From Pocillopora verrucosa (lineage: Eukaryota > Cnidaria > Anthozoa > Scleractinia > Pocilloporidae): DNA of 64,000 nt. A model generated the notes under the pieces. It did no database searches. It saw only the letters and a list, made by a program, of their open reading frames with translations, and had not been told where the DNA came from. Below are positions 35,663 through 49,200 of this stretch, one piece after another. The stretch lies in NCBI RefSeq assembly GCF_036669915.1, contig NC_089312.1, forward strand, positions 13,505,789-13,569,788, given 5' to 3'. Position 1 is the first letter of the stretch. Each line of letters begins with the position of its first letter. The position numbers and the translations under genes were made by a program.

Positions 35663-38600
35663 TCTTGTCCAGTGAACTGAAATTGAATTTAAAACAATTT
35701 TTTTTCTGAAAGTCAGACAACGCGCGTAATCAAGTACTGCTGCAAAATAGCGTTTCTCTCATAGGGGCTCTATCTCAATCTTAATGCTTAGGGTAACCAT
35801 CTCAACAGATAAGTATGCGTTTGGTCAATAGCCAATGTTTGCGGCGATTTTCCTCTAAACAAATATCATAAAAATACGTGTGGTAAGTTAGATCTCTCGA
35901 CAGATTCCGCAATCAAATATTCGTTTGATTACATGAAGGTACGTAATTTGGTGGCATTGAAGACTGCACGTGCCTGAATTGCAAACAGATCGCAATGGTT
36001 AGGTCATTATTTGACGTTCGAAAAGCTAGGACGTACCGAAGAGAAATGCAAGATGGTGTTTGAGTAAGCTTGGGGTTTCTATGTATGACATAAAAGTCGG
36101 CGAAATTCGTGTTCTTGAACTTGAACGAAATGATTTTTGAAAGATAAGTCCTTTCTTATCCTTATAATCCTTGTAATTGAAAGTTCTAGTAATGAAAGAA
36201 AAAACAAAAAACGTCTAAAGCAATCCTCTTCAATTTTGACCTCGATGTGGAAACGGTATGTTTTGAGATAGTAACCATGAAGAGCTCGCCAAAGTGAAGC
36301 TGCAAATTTAGCAGCTAAGGGAAAAGTGACAATTGGTTGAATACCTCACTTTCGACATTTCTCCTTCCGTTCCCTAGTAGAATACAAACTCATTCTCAAG
36401 CATATCGGGATGGGGGGGGGGGGAGGCGAGAAGGAGAAAGACCTCAACAAGCTTGGTTGAGAGAAGTACGGTACCACTCAGGAAGCTGCTGAGTAAATTA
36501 TGAGCCATAATTTTAAGATTTGATGTTAAGGTGGGCTCTTGCTTTTTGAGATCCTTGAATTTTGATTCTAATTCAGATAAAACCTGCTTTGACGATTCTT
36601 ATCGCAGAATGTAATTCTTTTATCGCAGAATGTAATTTACGGGAAGCCCCCTATTGACAATTTCAGTCCGGTATAAATTTGAGAGATGGAAGAGTTATTC
36701 TTTCAGAAATTACCACCTCATTTATCATCGCAAAATTTGAGGAAAGCACGTCTCTCATAGTTTTTTCTTTAGTTTTCTCCTTTCGAGAGAAAATTACCGA
36801 AAAAGGTTTAAACGATTTCCAATACAATAACGTATGAAATCCGCGGAATGTGAAAAGTAGGGAATTTACCTTCTACTCCCTAATAAGTATTTACCTCCTC
36901 GTCAAACAAATCAGAGAAAAACTAAACACATATCACCTGCCCCCTTAATAATGCATAGACTGACACATATTGTAAATTTCTCCTTATCAAACAAATCAAG
37001 AAAACTCAACAACGACGACACTCCCCTTTAACAATCCAGACTGATACCCTTGATTGTACAATATCAAGCAAGAGTTTGATAGACAGAATAATATATAGAT
37101 AACAGCAGTTGAATAAAAATGAAGCCTACTTTGTCTGTTAAGCTGATAAAAACTCGCTGGCACTTTTCACCGGCTTCATACAAGGTGTTAATTCATTCCA
37201 AAGTTGCACTAATAGTGATTTAGTAGCAGATATTAAAGATATCATGAATTCTGCTTTTGAATACACTGAAGTTTCGCTAGAAACTAGAACCTTTCAGTGT
37301 TTGAGGTTCTTTCAAGTAAATTCTTCAAACAACCAAATGTGTCCGAGAGTTTGCACTTATTTTTCTTTCACTTAATTGAATGGGAACCTATCAATCGCCT
37401 GTGTTTATGATAATTATACTGTTCAGACACTTTCAACGAAGATACATGTGTGGTAAGAAGAACTGAGCTTTTTCGTGATACACAGTTTCAATGAATTGTT
37501 GAGATTCCAAAAGGAAATAGATTTGTGCAAACAAGGAGAGCAGCCTTTACGTAAAGAACTTTCAAGTATAAATAACTGCTGATAGAATAATATCTTTTTC
37601 TCATTCATCTCATAATAATGTCTATTACAACTTCACACGTTCATTGTACAAACATTTCTTTGAAAGACTGTCAGCAAAGAAACACACGTTATACAAACGT
37701 GTTATGGCTGTTTGTTGTTGTCCAGAACGTTTTATTCAACTCTTCTATAGTGAAACTTTGCACAGCTGCATAATTCTCAGCATAACATGAATAAAGGGAT
37801 TCATTTTCTTTCATATGCAAGCGCAAACATCATTAACTCTTCAAAACGTGATACAATGTATGTGAAAAAGGTCAAGAGTCCTGATAAGAGATGTTATAAA
37901 TTAGTTTTCAGGGCGTTGATACCAGTACATTACGAAACTTTACACGGTGCGGGTATTAGCAGCGGGAACTAGCTGACATTAAACTCGGAGCCGTAAGTAA
38001 AACACTTGAATGCTCATTTTAGACACTGCTACCAAGTTTTAATTCTCAGTTGCAACACTATTTTCAGCGTTAAAAACTGGCAAGATAAACGCTTGAACAG
38101 AATTGCCACCTTCGTGGCGTATAGGAAGAGTCGTTTGAAATTGCCCAAGTTTCTCTCTGGGTGATAGCTTTTGATTTTTTAATCGAGTAAACTTAAACGA
38201 GAGACTTGATTGCGGCAATGACTTAAACATTATTCAAGTCATCCTAACCAGCATCAAATTTAAGCTGGGGTTTTTAAAATAAATTAAGCTTTTAAATTCA
38301 GAAATTTTCCCTAAGTCCCTGGCGACTCTTCACCAACTGATTGAAAAAATTGGAGACGAGAAATCACAAAGATTCTCGTCCAATTCCTTGTGACTTTGTT
38401 TCAGGTTCATTGGGGGCTGTTGTGTATTTATTTAGAGAAGACACTCACTCTTCAACTGCTCTCTGTATTCTGTCTTTATTCATCGATCAACCACCTAATA
38501 AGTTGGTGCAATCATGTTACTTGTTTAAAGTCCTTTAACGTCATTCAGTAGTCCTACAGTGGTGTTAATTACATTGGTACAAGTACTTTCCTTTTGTCCT

Positions 38601-39866
38601 CAATACACTACAGGAGGGAAAACGTGGTTACTAAACTTCAGTTTCATGGGAGGTTTCAGAGGGCAAACATGGTTACAACTCTTCTCGTACTCGGATTTCT
38701 GTCATTTGTTTTCTTCCTTAAGTCGTTTGAATAAATATTTTTCTTTTTATTTCTGTTGATTGAAGTTGCAAAGCCAAATTTTTTTTTTCGCTCAACGCTT
38801 GTATCGCACGTACTACGACATTAAATGAAATGCCTTGACAACGTCAAAATCTGTTGCTATGACAACAAGAACAGAGTTTAATTTTCTCATTAAAAACTGA
38901 TCTTGGCTTTCTTTCATGCAGGTCATGAAGACCATCTTTATTTGGGGCTGCCTCATGGCTCTTTTCATCGAGCCTTGTATATCGGACATGTACATGCATG
39001 CTCCAGCAGGATCCAACAATCGCTTGAACGGTAACCAAGATAACGTCAGAAATGCAAACAGATTGTTTGATTCGCAGGTAGATTACCATTACAAACTCGA
39101 TTTTTATTGCGGTAACCTTATCGAAGGCCATTCCTATAAAATATTTTGTTACCCATTGCCGTCCCTCTGGTGAAAGTGATTGACCAACACTGAGGAAAAT
39201 CCTGGACTTGCTCGTTCAATTGATTTGACCAAACGATTTCTTTTTTGAATAAAGTCTTCTTCATCTGGTTAAAACGGGATAAACCTGAGAACGTAAATTT
39301 ACAGAAAGCGTATCCTTCCCCTTTTTTTTTTTCGTTTGCCTTCTTTCCAAGAATCGAGTCCATGAGAAACGATCATTTTTATGTTTATGGCCATATAACT
39401 GCATTTCATGGGGAGGGGGGGGGGGGAAGAGGTTGGGAAGAAACAAATGCTAGGACCACCTCACCCCACCGGTATTTTTGATTTTACCCTAAAGTAAAGG
39501 GAGAGCTAATATAACAAGACAAACCAAAATCATTATCATAGTAAGATGTAAAAAAAATAATGATAATGCCTCTGCTGCTGCTACTAGAAAGAGAATCGGG
39601 ATAATGACTGGTTTAGAAATCTGAAGACTACCTGCATAGCATCGAGGATCGGCTGACTGTAACATTTTCCTGAAGCGTTAGAAAGGTTAGAAAAAGCAGA
39701 CGTGGCCGGCTACTGGAACGCCTTGATGATCAAAGAGGGAAATGAAAATGACCCTCTTAAGAAATTTTGCCGCAGACGCTTTCACCTCGTGGTCATTTGG
39801 ATTGAGGTGGACTCAGTCTAATCGCAGTTTGAAGGGGGAAGGCTGCTAAAGAAACTAATCGTCAAT

Positions 39867-39945
39867 CGCTCGAAACGTCAGCTTTGAAACTCTTTACGGT
39901 GGCCAATTTACGCTCTCAACTACGTTGATAATACTTAATTACCCT
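39867..39945 (+). repeat. Interspersed repeat fragment (GTGGCCAA family)
   Basis: CGCTCGAAACGTCAGCTTTG followed by AACTCTTTACGGTGGCCAATTTACGC and a TCAACTACGTTGATAAT end. Relatives occur at 48985-49085 and, more diverged, 8395-8432 and 50710-50795. It lies in intron 1 of copy C. Confidence 0.55.
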
Positions 39946-41960
39946 GTTAATCGCAGTTTAACCACAAAGACGAAAGTAATTCAGTTCATAAATAACTCTT
40001 TTGTCTTCTTCCTAAGAATAACGGTAAGGCTGGTTACAATGTCGGCGACAGTTTGGATAGTAACCCTGGAGACAACATTCAAGAGTTCAGACAGCTGCCA
40101 CAGGTAAAAATCGTTTATCATTTGTTAGCAATTGTCTTTTTGTTTGCTCTCTTGCATTTCTTTCTCTTATGCTTGATATTTTCTTTAAATAATCCAATCA
40201 GGAATATTACATGAGTGGATGCGATGCTAAGGTAAAAACCGAAGTTGATATCATGTGGACAAACCAACACGGAACTGGACCAGATACCAGCGACATGGTA
40301 GAAACCCAAGTTATTCTACAATACATGTGTCAGCCTTATCCAGAGGGCAAGATGGCAACCAACGACGTGAACAAAGAATTTGAATATCATACAATCCGTA
40401 ATGGGCAGACTCTTACCACTCAATCATTTTCGAAAAACGCGCGAGAGAATGCTTACATAAGAAAAGACAGAGGACTTCACGAACCAGCCAACTATTATCA
40501 GGCGTATTATCGGAGAGAGAGAAACAAAGGTAAAAGGTTTAAACAAACTGAAATACCGAGCTGACTGATACAAAAATGAATCTCGATGAGTCGCTCTCTT
40601 TATAGTAACGATACTATTGCTCATGCTCCAGGTTTGTTCACTGCTGACCAACAACTTAAGGGTGATCTACCGATTTATACGCGACAGAATGCCGCAGGGA
40701 CAAGGAGGGGCTTGGAGGTCCCTGAGGAACGCGATTACTATCCATACTGGGGCCCTACCCCTTGGAGGACATTGCTATCATGGTCAGCGATAATAAGACC
40801 GAGCAACTAATGAAAGAATACGTAAACAGCCCTCACTATGGACACACAAATGTAAGTCAGGTTTGCTCTGAACGGTTTTATAAGTACAGTTCTATACAGC
40901 ATTGACTGACCTTTGTTATCAAAGCAAATCCATTTGAAACTTTCCCTAAATCTCACGTTTTAGACTTATGTATAATGCCTACCAAACTTGCCGGAAATGA
41001 AGACTGTCCGCCCGACAACGCGAACGTTAAAGGAGAAAAATGTGTTGCAAATACATCACCTCAGAGAAATGCAAGGCAGCTGGAGGAACTTGGACAAAAT
41101 TCATCACGAATTACGTTGAGAAAACTGCTGGTGTGTTGAGCACTTGTCATAATGTGGGCGAAATGAAACTGGCAAGAGGCATTCCTTACGAACCACACAA
41201 GATCTCTCAAGGAGCTGATCAAAAGGAGCAGTTTGTTCTTGTTCACAAGCCTCCTGAAGTGATCTACGCCCCATCCACTGTCGTTAATCATAACGGAATG
41301 AGCATGGAAGGAAAGTTTTCGTCCTACAAGTGGAAGGTTCCTTGCTTTCCAACAAACACCACCCAACGCTGTGTGATACGACTCAGGTGAGAAAACTAAT
41401 CATCAGGAAGTAGAGGCGATGGAGCGTTGAAAACAAGAAGCAGGACTTTAAATATCAGTAGGTTTCATGATGATAAATTTTCTTCTCTTTACATCAGAAA
41501 GGAGAAACGGACGCATTCAACTCGAGATTCCTTCATGTAACCCATTTTGGCCTTATGATTTTTCAGTACCAATCTCCCCAAATCCTGTTAAAACAAGAGA
41601 ACTGTAAAAGAAAATAAAATAACTGGATATCAACCTTTTTACCAACTCATGATGACATGTCGAACACCGCATATGCTTATTAAAGTTAATTGATAACGCT
41701 TCCTGAGAACGTACCTCATTCTGATACCCTCAACTTAACGAGTTTTCATAAAATACTAAAAACCATTTCAAGAACATTATATACACTAGTTTTCAGACAT
41801 GCTTGTGTCTAACTCAAAACCTAGTTCAGTTATGGAAGCAATTCTGTCAAGCTTAAGTGACACTGATTTTTTTCCTCGCAGGTACAATATAACCACAAGC
41901 GATGTGCCCCGTGGGTTTACTGCTAAGAACAATAACGAGTAGGTACTTAATCCATTTCCC

Positions 41961-42150
41961 CTTAGAGTGACTAACTTCTCATTTCTCCTTATAATAACAC
42001 CCTGAATCAAACACTAAGGTCGCAAGAATAAAGTAATGGATGGCCAACTAAAGAAGCTCTAGATTGTTTGACAAATTCTCCTTGTGAGTCAGTGAACTGT
42101 GTATTGAACAGTATGGATAATATACATACTGATGTTATAGGATGTGTAGG
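41961..42150 (+). repeat. Interspersed repeat family R1, copy 5
   Basis: Intron 6 of copy C. CCCCTTAGAGTGACTAACTTCT at the left, AAGAAGCTCTAGATTGTTTG, AAATTCTCCTTGTGAGTCAG and ATACTGATGTTATAGGATGT at the right. Confidence 0.7.
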
Positions 42151-43632
42151 GCTCATGACCACTTTACAAAGTCATTCCATTTTACCGTTAGTAGAATCGC
42201 CTGAGTTAACAAAAATTAAAGTGAAATGTTTTAGTTTCCTAAATGTTTGAAAACCCGACCGTCTAATAACACTGTTTGTTCTCTATTATCAACAAAATAA
42301 GGCTCAATTTTCTCCTGTTTACAACAATATCACATTGCTATCGTGATCTTGAATACACAAGCGTTCATTTCGTAATTTTTGTTCTGATAGCTCCTAGTGA
42401 GTTTTATCGACATGAAATCTCTTAAGACGAGTGAAAAGCTGACGGGTGGAAAGGAAACATGGTACACGGGGATTTGATTCAAACTGGAATAGACCTCGGT
42501 TAAATTGCACTCAGCCGATAGATCCGATTGGACATAGAGACCAACGTGAGAAAAGAGCGCGTTTACAGATCGATTATTCTTTTCTTCTCAGGGTTAAAAA
42601 TAATCCGAAAACAAAAGCTGTTGACAATAAGACCGATCTTCAAATCGCTTTGAACACTGCTCAGCTTGGTAGAACATTCCAGGATAGAAGTCATGTGATC
42701 ATTCTTAAACCACGCAGCAAACTGCCCATGAAATTTCAGCATAGCAATATCTATTACATTAATGGAATGGGCAAGAGAGGAAACATAGTGCAGGCGTATC
42801 CTGCCATGGAATATCGCTTTTATCCTGAACGCCTCACTGTTACAACAGAGGATGTGGTGTGTTTCGTCTGGTCCGGTGAGAAGGAACAATCTATTTGATA
42901 CGAACTCTTGTGACCTGTTCATAAATTCATTCTTATTTCCATTTCCCATTTCGTTTTTTCATTGTGTCCAATTGTTTACCTATTTATTGCTTCTATCGGC
43001 AGGCTCAAACAACAATCAGAACAATGCTGGAGAGGGAACAGCACGTAAGAAAAACACGATATTGCATATTTAATTCTGGATTCACCTGACTTAAAAAGCT
43101 CAAGCCTGAATATTTTCGATGACTAATCAATATATTACCACGATGAGCAAATAACAGCCGACCGAGTAAACTAAATCTGATTAGTAAAACCTTGAATCAA
43201 TTCCTTTCTCATTTCAGGTACTGATCGCACCAACGTGTGCTGGATAAAGGAAGGATGCCAATCTCTCAAACCAGCAGCGTGTTCCAGCCTTCCTCTTGAA
43301 GTAGTTGACCATGTCGACGAATTTGATGCCGCCAAGTTAAATCTTCACCTTAACAAGGGCTGTTACACTGGTGACAAAGCACTGCAGGCTCAACTGAACA
43401 ACGCCCCGGCCTCTTGCAACCCGCCATGCTTCCGCATCACAAAGCCTGGGGAATACTGTTACATGGGCACGCGCAATAACAACTTCTCCAACCGGCGTCA
43501 CATAGGACAGATCACTGTCACTGGGAAAACTCCGACTAAATGATTGAACTGTGTTATTTGTGTGCTAAATCCGCTCATTTCTTGATTTTGTTTAGGTAGA
43601 TTACGCTGTAACACGCACTGGGATGTTGGAAG

Positions 43633-43638
43633 AATAAA
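43633..43638 (+). terminator. Polyadenylation signal of copy C
   Basis: AATAAA 90 bp downstream of the copy C stop codon (TGA at 43541-43543). Confidence 0.55.
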
Positions 43639-46189
43639 ACAAGGGAATTGATTTCTGCTTTTTTGCATATGTCTATCAACCTACTTAACTCTGATTACTT
43701 ACTTCGTATTAACAATGAATCTTTCTGAAGCATATTTTTTTTTAAAAACAAAGCAAAACAAAATGACATAATGATTGTGTCAGCCCTAATTTTCATTATT
43801 GTACATATCAAATAGAACGGCGATGCTTGAAACAAAACCTTCTACCAAGGAAAAAAAAGTTTTCCCTGATTCCGTGTTCAAATGTATATATATTTTTTCT
43901 TCATTATAAAAGTGCGACGGTTGTTATCAGTGTCATTTAAAAAACTGACCAATCCGTAACAGAAAACGAGCGATTAGATCAAATTCAATCAAGGCTGTTT
44001 TTTTCAATCAGGTTTTTCGTCGGTAGAAAGGGTTACCCCGGTCGATCTCGAAACGAATCACATATTAATGCAGAACTGCAACGCGGATTCGCGTAAAGTG
44101 AATCAATATTTTTAGGATTGTTGCGGTGATCCAAATTGAGCTACAAATCAACCTGGGCTCGTGCAAAGAGGCCCTTAGTTGCACAGCTTCAAACTGAGTA
44201 ATGTTTATGCTAGTGGAATTGTTAGCAATTTCTAGTTATTCTTTAACACTTGTCAACATTTGGTAGAATTAATTCATGCGGGAATTGCTACACGTAAGAA
44301 AAACTTTTCTTGTAGCACAAGCAAGCTCTGCTGTAATGTAAGAATCGTCAAGTCTGTGACGACATTGGCCGGAACGTAAGGAATAAATAGGAGAGTGAGA
44401 GATGGAGGCAGTACTTTTTATTTTATTTTCCCAGCTTTCTTCATGCTTGAATCAAGTAATTACACAGATTGCCCAACTCCATAAGAACCGTTCTAAAGTT
44501 CAATTTTCGAGCATCGTTTGGATTTGCGTTTATAAGAGATAGTGTGATGATAACCAAAATATGCCATAAAATGATGGCTTTTGCATTAAACAACTTGAAA
44601 CAAGAATAATCCACCTCAAATTTGTGTTTCGCCTCTTGGCCATCTTGGAGCTGTTCAGGCGAATATTTTGATTTCGAAATGAACCTTTCAACTATACATG
44701 AATGAATGAAGGTAAGCTTAGTTGTTTAGCACTTGTTACTCATACTCTTTTAATTGTACTTGGAGTAGTGAGAATCGAGTCAGCGAGGGTTTTTCTTCTT
44801 TTTAGGTGTTTTCCTCCGCATTGTGTAGCTATTTTCTTGTAACCAGTCTTCCGCGTTCATTTTTTCAGACCACGTGTAGTAAAGATGTCACGTGCTTCAT
44901 ACGGCCGTCTGCTTTTGACGGGTTCTCTTTATCCCTACCAGAAAACAATACGATAAATAATTCAGCGATAAGGTGTGACAACAGATGACTTCAAAGCAGG
45001 TAACGTATTTTGGCTGTTCTCGGACAATAAGCCGTCTTGAGAAACATGATTTGGAAAGGCGAGTGACGCAAGCCGAAATGACCACGACAGACAAGACTAA
45101 ATAATTCTCCGTGGTTCGAATGATTTTAACTGCTTCGCTGATAATCGGAAGCGATGAAAGCTCTCTGGATTTGTTGATATTTAAAAGGTAAGATAACATT
45201 CGATTAGACCTTCCAGCAATATATAACTTATTGGCGACCAAACTACTGCTGGATAACTGATCGAATAATGTTTCTTAAAAAATACCGTTCGAGAAAATAT
45301 ACGATTTTAAATCATTGCAGATGTCGAAACCTACGAGATGGGAAGATTACTGTAAAATTTATATAAATAATCATAGTGAGATCAGGATCGCTTGAGATTT
45401 ATTTTTAGAAAACTGACTCATTGGATTTAGAGATATATTTACGAATTTGATGATGCGTTCGCATGGTCACGCGATCACATTTCTTGATAAAAAAATCTCA
45501 AAAGCTTATCTATGAAACGTGTTTATGGCCATATGCTGGAAGTTGAATTAAATTTTAGAGGTAGAACAGAGGTATCGAGTAAGTTTATCCTCAGGCCAAT
45601 TATATTCAACCAGGAACAGCAAAAACCCAGGGAATCGTATTCAAAGAAGCTCTTTTTACTCTGACTTCTTTGAAGCTTGTTAAAACACCTTGCTAGTTAT
45701 AAATAAATCGCTGAAAGCCTCGAACAAAACCGAATTGCAAGAATTACACAGTCAACTCGTGTTGTGTTATTGCAAATTATGCATGTATTTCTTTAAGTTC
45801 CAACCAGCCGCCACGAGGTTTCCTAGAAGCAAAGTAACAATGGAAATAATAACACTTAGAGTGTCTATCTACAGTAAATACTGAGAATACTGAGAACAGC
45901 CTGAGTACAGCTCAGTACGGTAAATAATCAACTAGGAGCGGATTTGTCCTCCAAAACAGAATGTTCCTCGTTATTTCTGATGGAATATTTGAGGCTCGCT
46001 GCCGCCTCTTAAAAGCTTTGTTCTCGAAATCAAGTCACACCTTCCATTCTTTCCTTCGCAGTTCAAAATATAATTATTTGTTTAATTAAAATTGTGATCT
46101 ACGGGAACGAAGAATTCACAAGAATTTGCCTCGCTCCCAATATGAGGCTCATTGCTAGGTTGGTAATGGCGCCCAACTAGTATCTAAGA

Positions 46190-46255
46190 GGCCTGAAATT
46201 TTCAGGCTTCTTTCCTGCAATTGCTTGAATTGCAGCTCACTTGCGATGCTTATTG
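46190..46255 (+). mobile_element. SINE tail fragment
   Basis: GAGGCCTGAAATTTTCAGGC followed by TTCTTTCCTGCAATTGCTTG, a self-complementary junction like the GGCCTGAAATTTTTTTCAGG found after the tRNA heads at 5.34 and 27.56 kb. The tRNA head is absent. Confidence 0.45.
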
Positions 46256-49200
46256 GAAAGATTTTCTTACAAACAAAGCCGTAATCCCTAAGGCAATTCA
46301 TTGTTTTCACTTTTGTTTTCTGTATTCAAGAACTGTGGGCATACAATGAGTATGGGACCGTTCGGAAACCTTTTTCATTCACCTCATGCACAATATTCAT
46401 CAGCCAGATAATGTTCTGCGGTTAAGGATTTTTTAAGCTAGAAGATCCAAGAAAATACGCAGGTGAGCACTATTCTTGATTAGGCATCTTTTTTTTTTGC
46501 GCCAGCCAGAGAGTAAAGACATCAAGCTAAGAGGAGTGAAGCAAAGTGAAGTGTAAGTGTCCTTGACAATCCATTGTTGTTACTAAAATTTAAGTGTGTA
46601 AGCGATTGCAATCGGTTGTCAATTTCGTGCGAAGACGTCACAGATCAAAGCCTTAATCGAGCAGTCAACTTAGTGCAACACAAATGGATAACGGAGCTGA
46701 GTACACCTTTTTTGTAAAAACGTCTCATTTTTGGGCTGAGGCTGGACGTTCTCATTTATTTATTTATTATTTCTTTTTTTTTGCAATTTGAGCCTGAAAA
46801 CGTTCCAAACATGAAGTATAAGTTGTACGGTAATAAATGCATCAGACGTGATCAGAATAAGTTCGACAACAAACTGAGTTGTTCTTCAGTGTATCGTGCA
46901 ATAACCGCATTGTTTACGTCCCCAAGGATCTGAGTTAACTGTCCTGTTGGACCAGAGTTTTACATTCCTTTTACCTTTATTTACACTTCTCACCAAAAAT
47001 CAGCCGTTCTTAACTGACTCACGGCCCGGTGTGTGTTCTTAGGTTGTTCTCAAAAATTTTGCTTAATCTCTGCCTGAACGTTCCGTTATAAAATAGGTCC
47101 TCATTAAAAAAAGAGTGTACAGATACTCACAACTAAATCGTCATCGTTCTACAAACAATGAAAGCAAAGCTCTGTTAGAACGTCTAAGAAATAAGCTGAT
47201 TTTATCGTATGCTCCTCATCTAATATTTTTATGTTATGAGAACAAATCTTGCGGTCAATTCAGTGTCTCGAGAAAAGCGATTGCCTACACATTCATGAAA
47301 GTATTAAGTGTTGTGTGACTCCTAACGCAACCTCCCAGATAACGCTTATTAGGTCTTGGCGCATGGAGGATTACAGTGCTACAGTAGACCACGTACAGGG
47401 AATGAAATATCGTTGATTTACATTTTAAACATGAGATGAATAAAACTCGCTCACCTTTTGTGTTTCCTTGATCCTTTTGGCGTCCCCCAGGGAAGTGTTC
47501 TTTCGTACAGTTCAGCGTTACTTTTATTACTCGGGTTAGCTAATCCCTTCATTTACATATTGATTTGCGGCTTTCGCAGATTGTGACTGCCTACCGATGG
47601 AGGTCCTTTTGTATTGTTTTGCATTTCAAGTTTTGTCCTCTATCCCACCAAATTGTAAACATACGAGACTTCTCATCAAACCTTTGCGATTGCTGCAAAG
47701 GGCAAGTTTACGACTTTGAAAAAACTTTGTTACCTGATCTGAGGATTTGATCTTCCACGAACAGGCTTGTAATTAGAGGTTAGATCACATCTTTTTGAGC
47801 ACAAATCCGTAGAAAGTAATTCCACAACTAGTGTTGTGTATTTGACTCTATTCGATTAAGGAAAAAAAATTAGAAAACATACTAACGGTGTTTGGGGACT
47901 TTATCAGTAGACCTCCATCGTCGATCAGGACCATATTTACAGAGTACGAAATATTAGCGGGAAAAAACCCCAGCTTGTTCCAGATTTTTATTTCAGTTTT
48001 AGTGCCACGAATAATAATGTCACACTTTTTTTCAATTTGTCGTTTAATGACTTGGGTGGGGTCAAACAAAAGAAAAACCTGTTTTGTTTTTGCCTGTCAT
48101 ACACAACAGCTTTGTCTCATCCATCTGCAGGATATCGCGTCCACGTACAATTTTTGCCCGTCCTCCCTCTGATTGAAAACAAACCTACTTTCAACTTTTG
48201 TCAGGATGACATTTGAAAGCACCTTGAAGTAATTGAGCGACTAGGTAGTTCAGAGCTTTGGTAATCGACGTGAAAGCATATAATATGGAATCGCAAAAAG
48301 AATGCGTCGACCTGACCAACAGATTCATTGCCTTCTACGTCGCTCAAGAGGCCGCTGTTGAGAAAAGAAATGAGGTAGGTCAAGCTTTGGGCAATTAAAT
48401 TTATGAGAATTTTTGCTGTTAAATTTTTTCCTCCGGTTAATGTCTGGAACTGCAAATACGCTCGCTCACGATGTCAAACTTGTTTCTTTCATTCATAACG
48501 TAGAGAACTCTTCGGACCCAAGAGATCCATTAAGATCACTGATCACTTTACGTGTACCTCCCGCCAATGTTATTTAATGCATAACTTGCACTTATTGCAA
48601 TTAGTTATACATCGACGAAACAGGAAGACGACTAGGTGACGCGATTCCGTAGAAAAAACTTCACGACGTGGAAAGAATGTCAGGGACGCATCCAAACCAG
48701 TCGCTAGACACTTTAATCTCCTAATCATTCTAAACAGCATATGGACAGTCTGCGGCCTTTCCTTACATCTAGGCAGTTCGGAAAGCCACAAACACACTAA
48801 AACAAAAATATATCTTACAAATACGGCACCCTTTAATCCCCACGGAATCAAACGAGCGCTTTTCATTCAACTAATTTATTCATGTTTTCTCGTCACCATA
48901 TTCCCACCGGGGGAATTGTTTTTTTGGGGGGGCGTAGCTCCACTTTCTGCATATAAACCACACACGCAACCCACATTTCTCCAATCGCTCGGACCCGAAG
49001 GGCTAACGCTCGACATGTCAGCTTTTTACCTCTTTACGGTGGCTAATTTACGTATTCACCTCAGTTTGTTAACACTAAATTACTAGTTTTATTAGTGGTT
49101 AAGGAGGGCTCTTCCCTGGAAGCCGAGGTTTGACTGCCCATGAGCGTGGATCGGAATTTTCGGGTTTGCTCTTCTGTGCTATTACTTGGCACGACTCTTT

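Larger units (their letters stand above)
38925..43543 (+). pseudogene. DD3-3-like protein, copy C (9 exons, frame broken in exons 4 and 5)
   Basis: Exons by homology with copy A: 38925-39077, 40017-40103, 40202-40529, 40632-40851, 40964-41386, 41882-41938, 42592-42875, 43003-43044, 43218-43543. The ATG at 38925 follows an acceptor ending at 38922, so an ATG at 38916 would be intronic. The signal peptide MKTIFIWGCLMALFIEPCIS precedes [17 protein letters not shown]. Exon 4 lacks one base after PTPW (about 40766), leading to an early TAA at 40808-40810. Exon 5 lacks one base after KCVA (about 41050). The exon 4/5 junction is also out of phase with copy A. All other exons match copy A in length class and phase, and the C terminus ([25 protein letters not shown]) is intact. 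It may be a young pseudogene or an intact gene with assembly indels; I labelled it a pseudogene because the sequence as given does not translate through. Confidence 0.7.
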
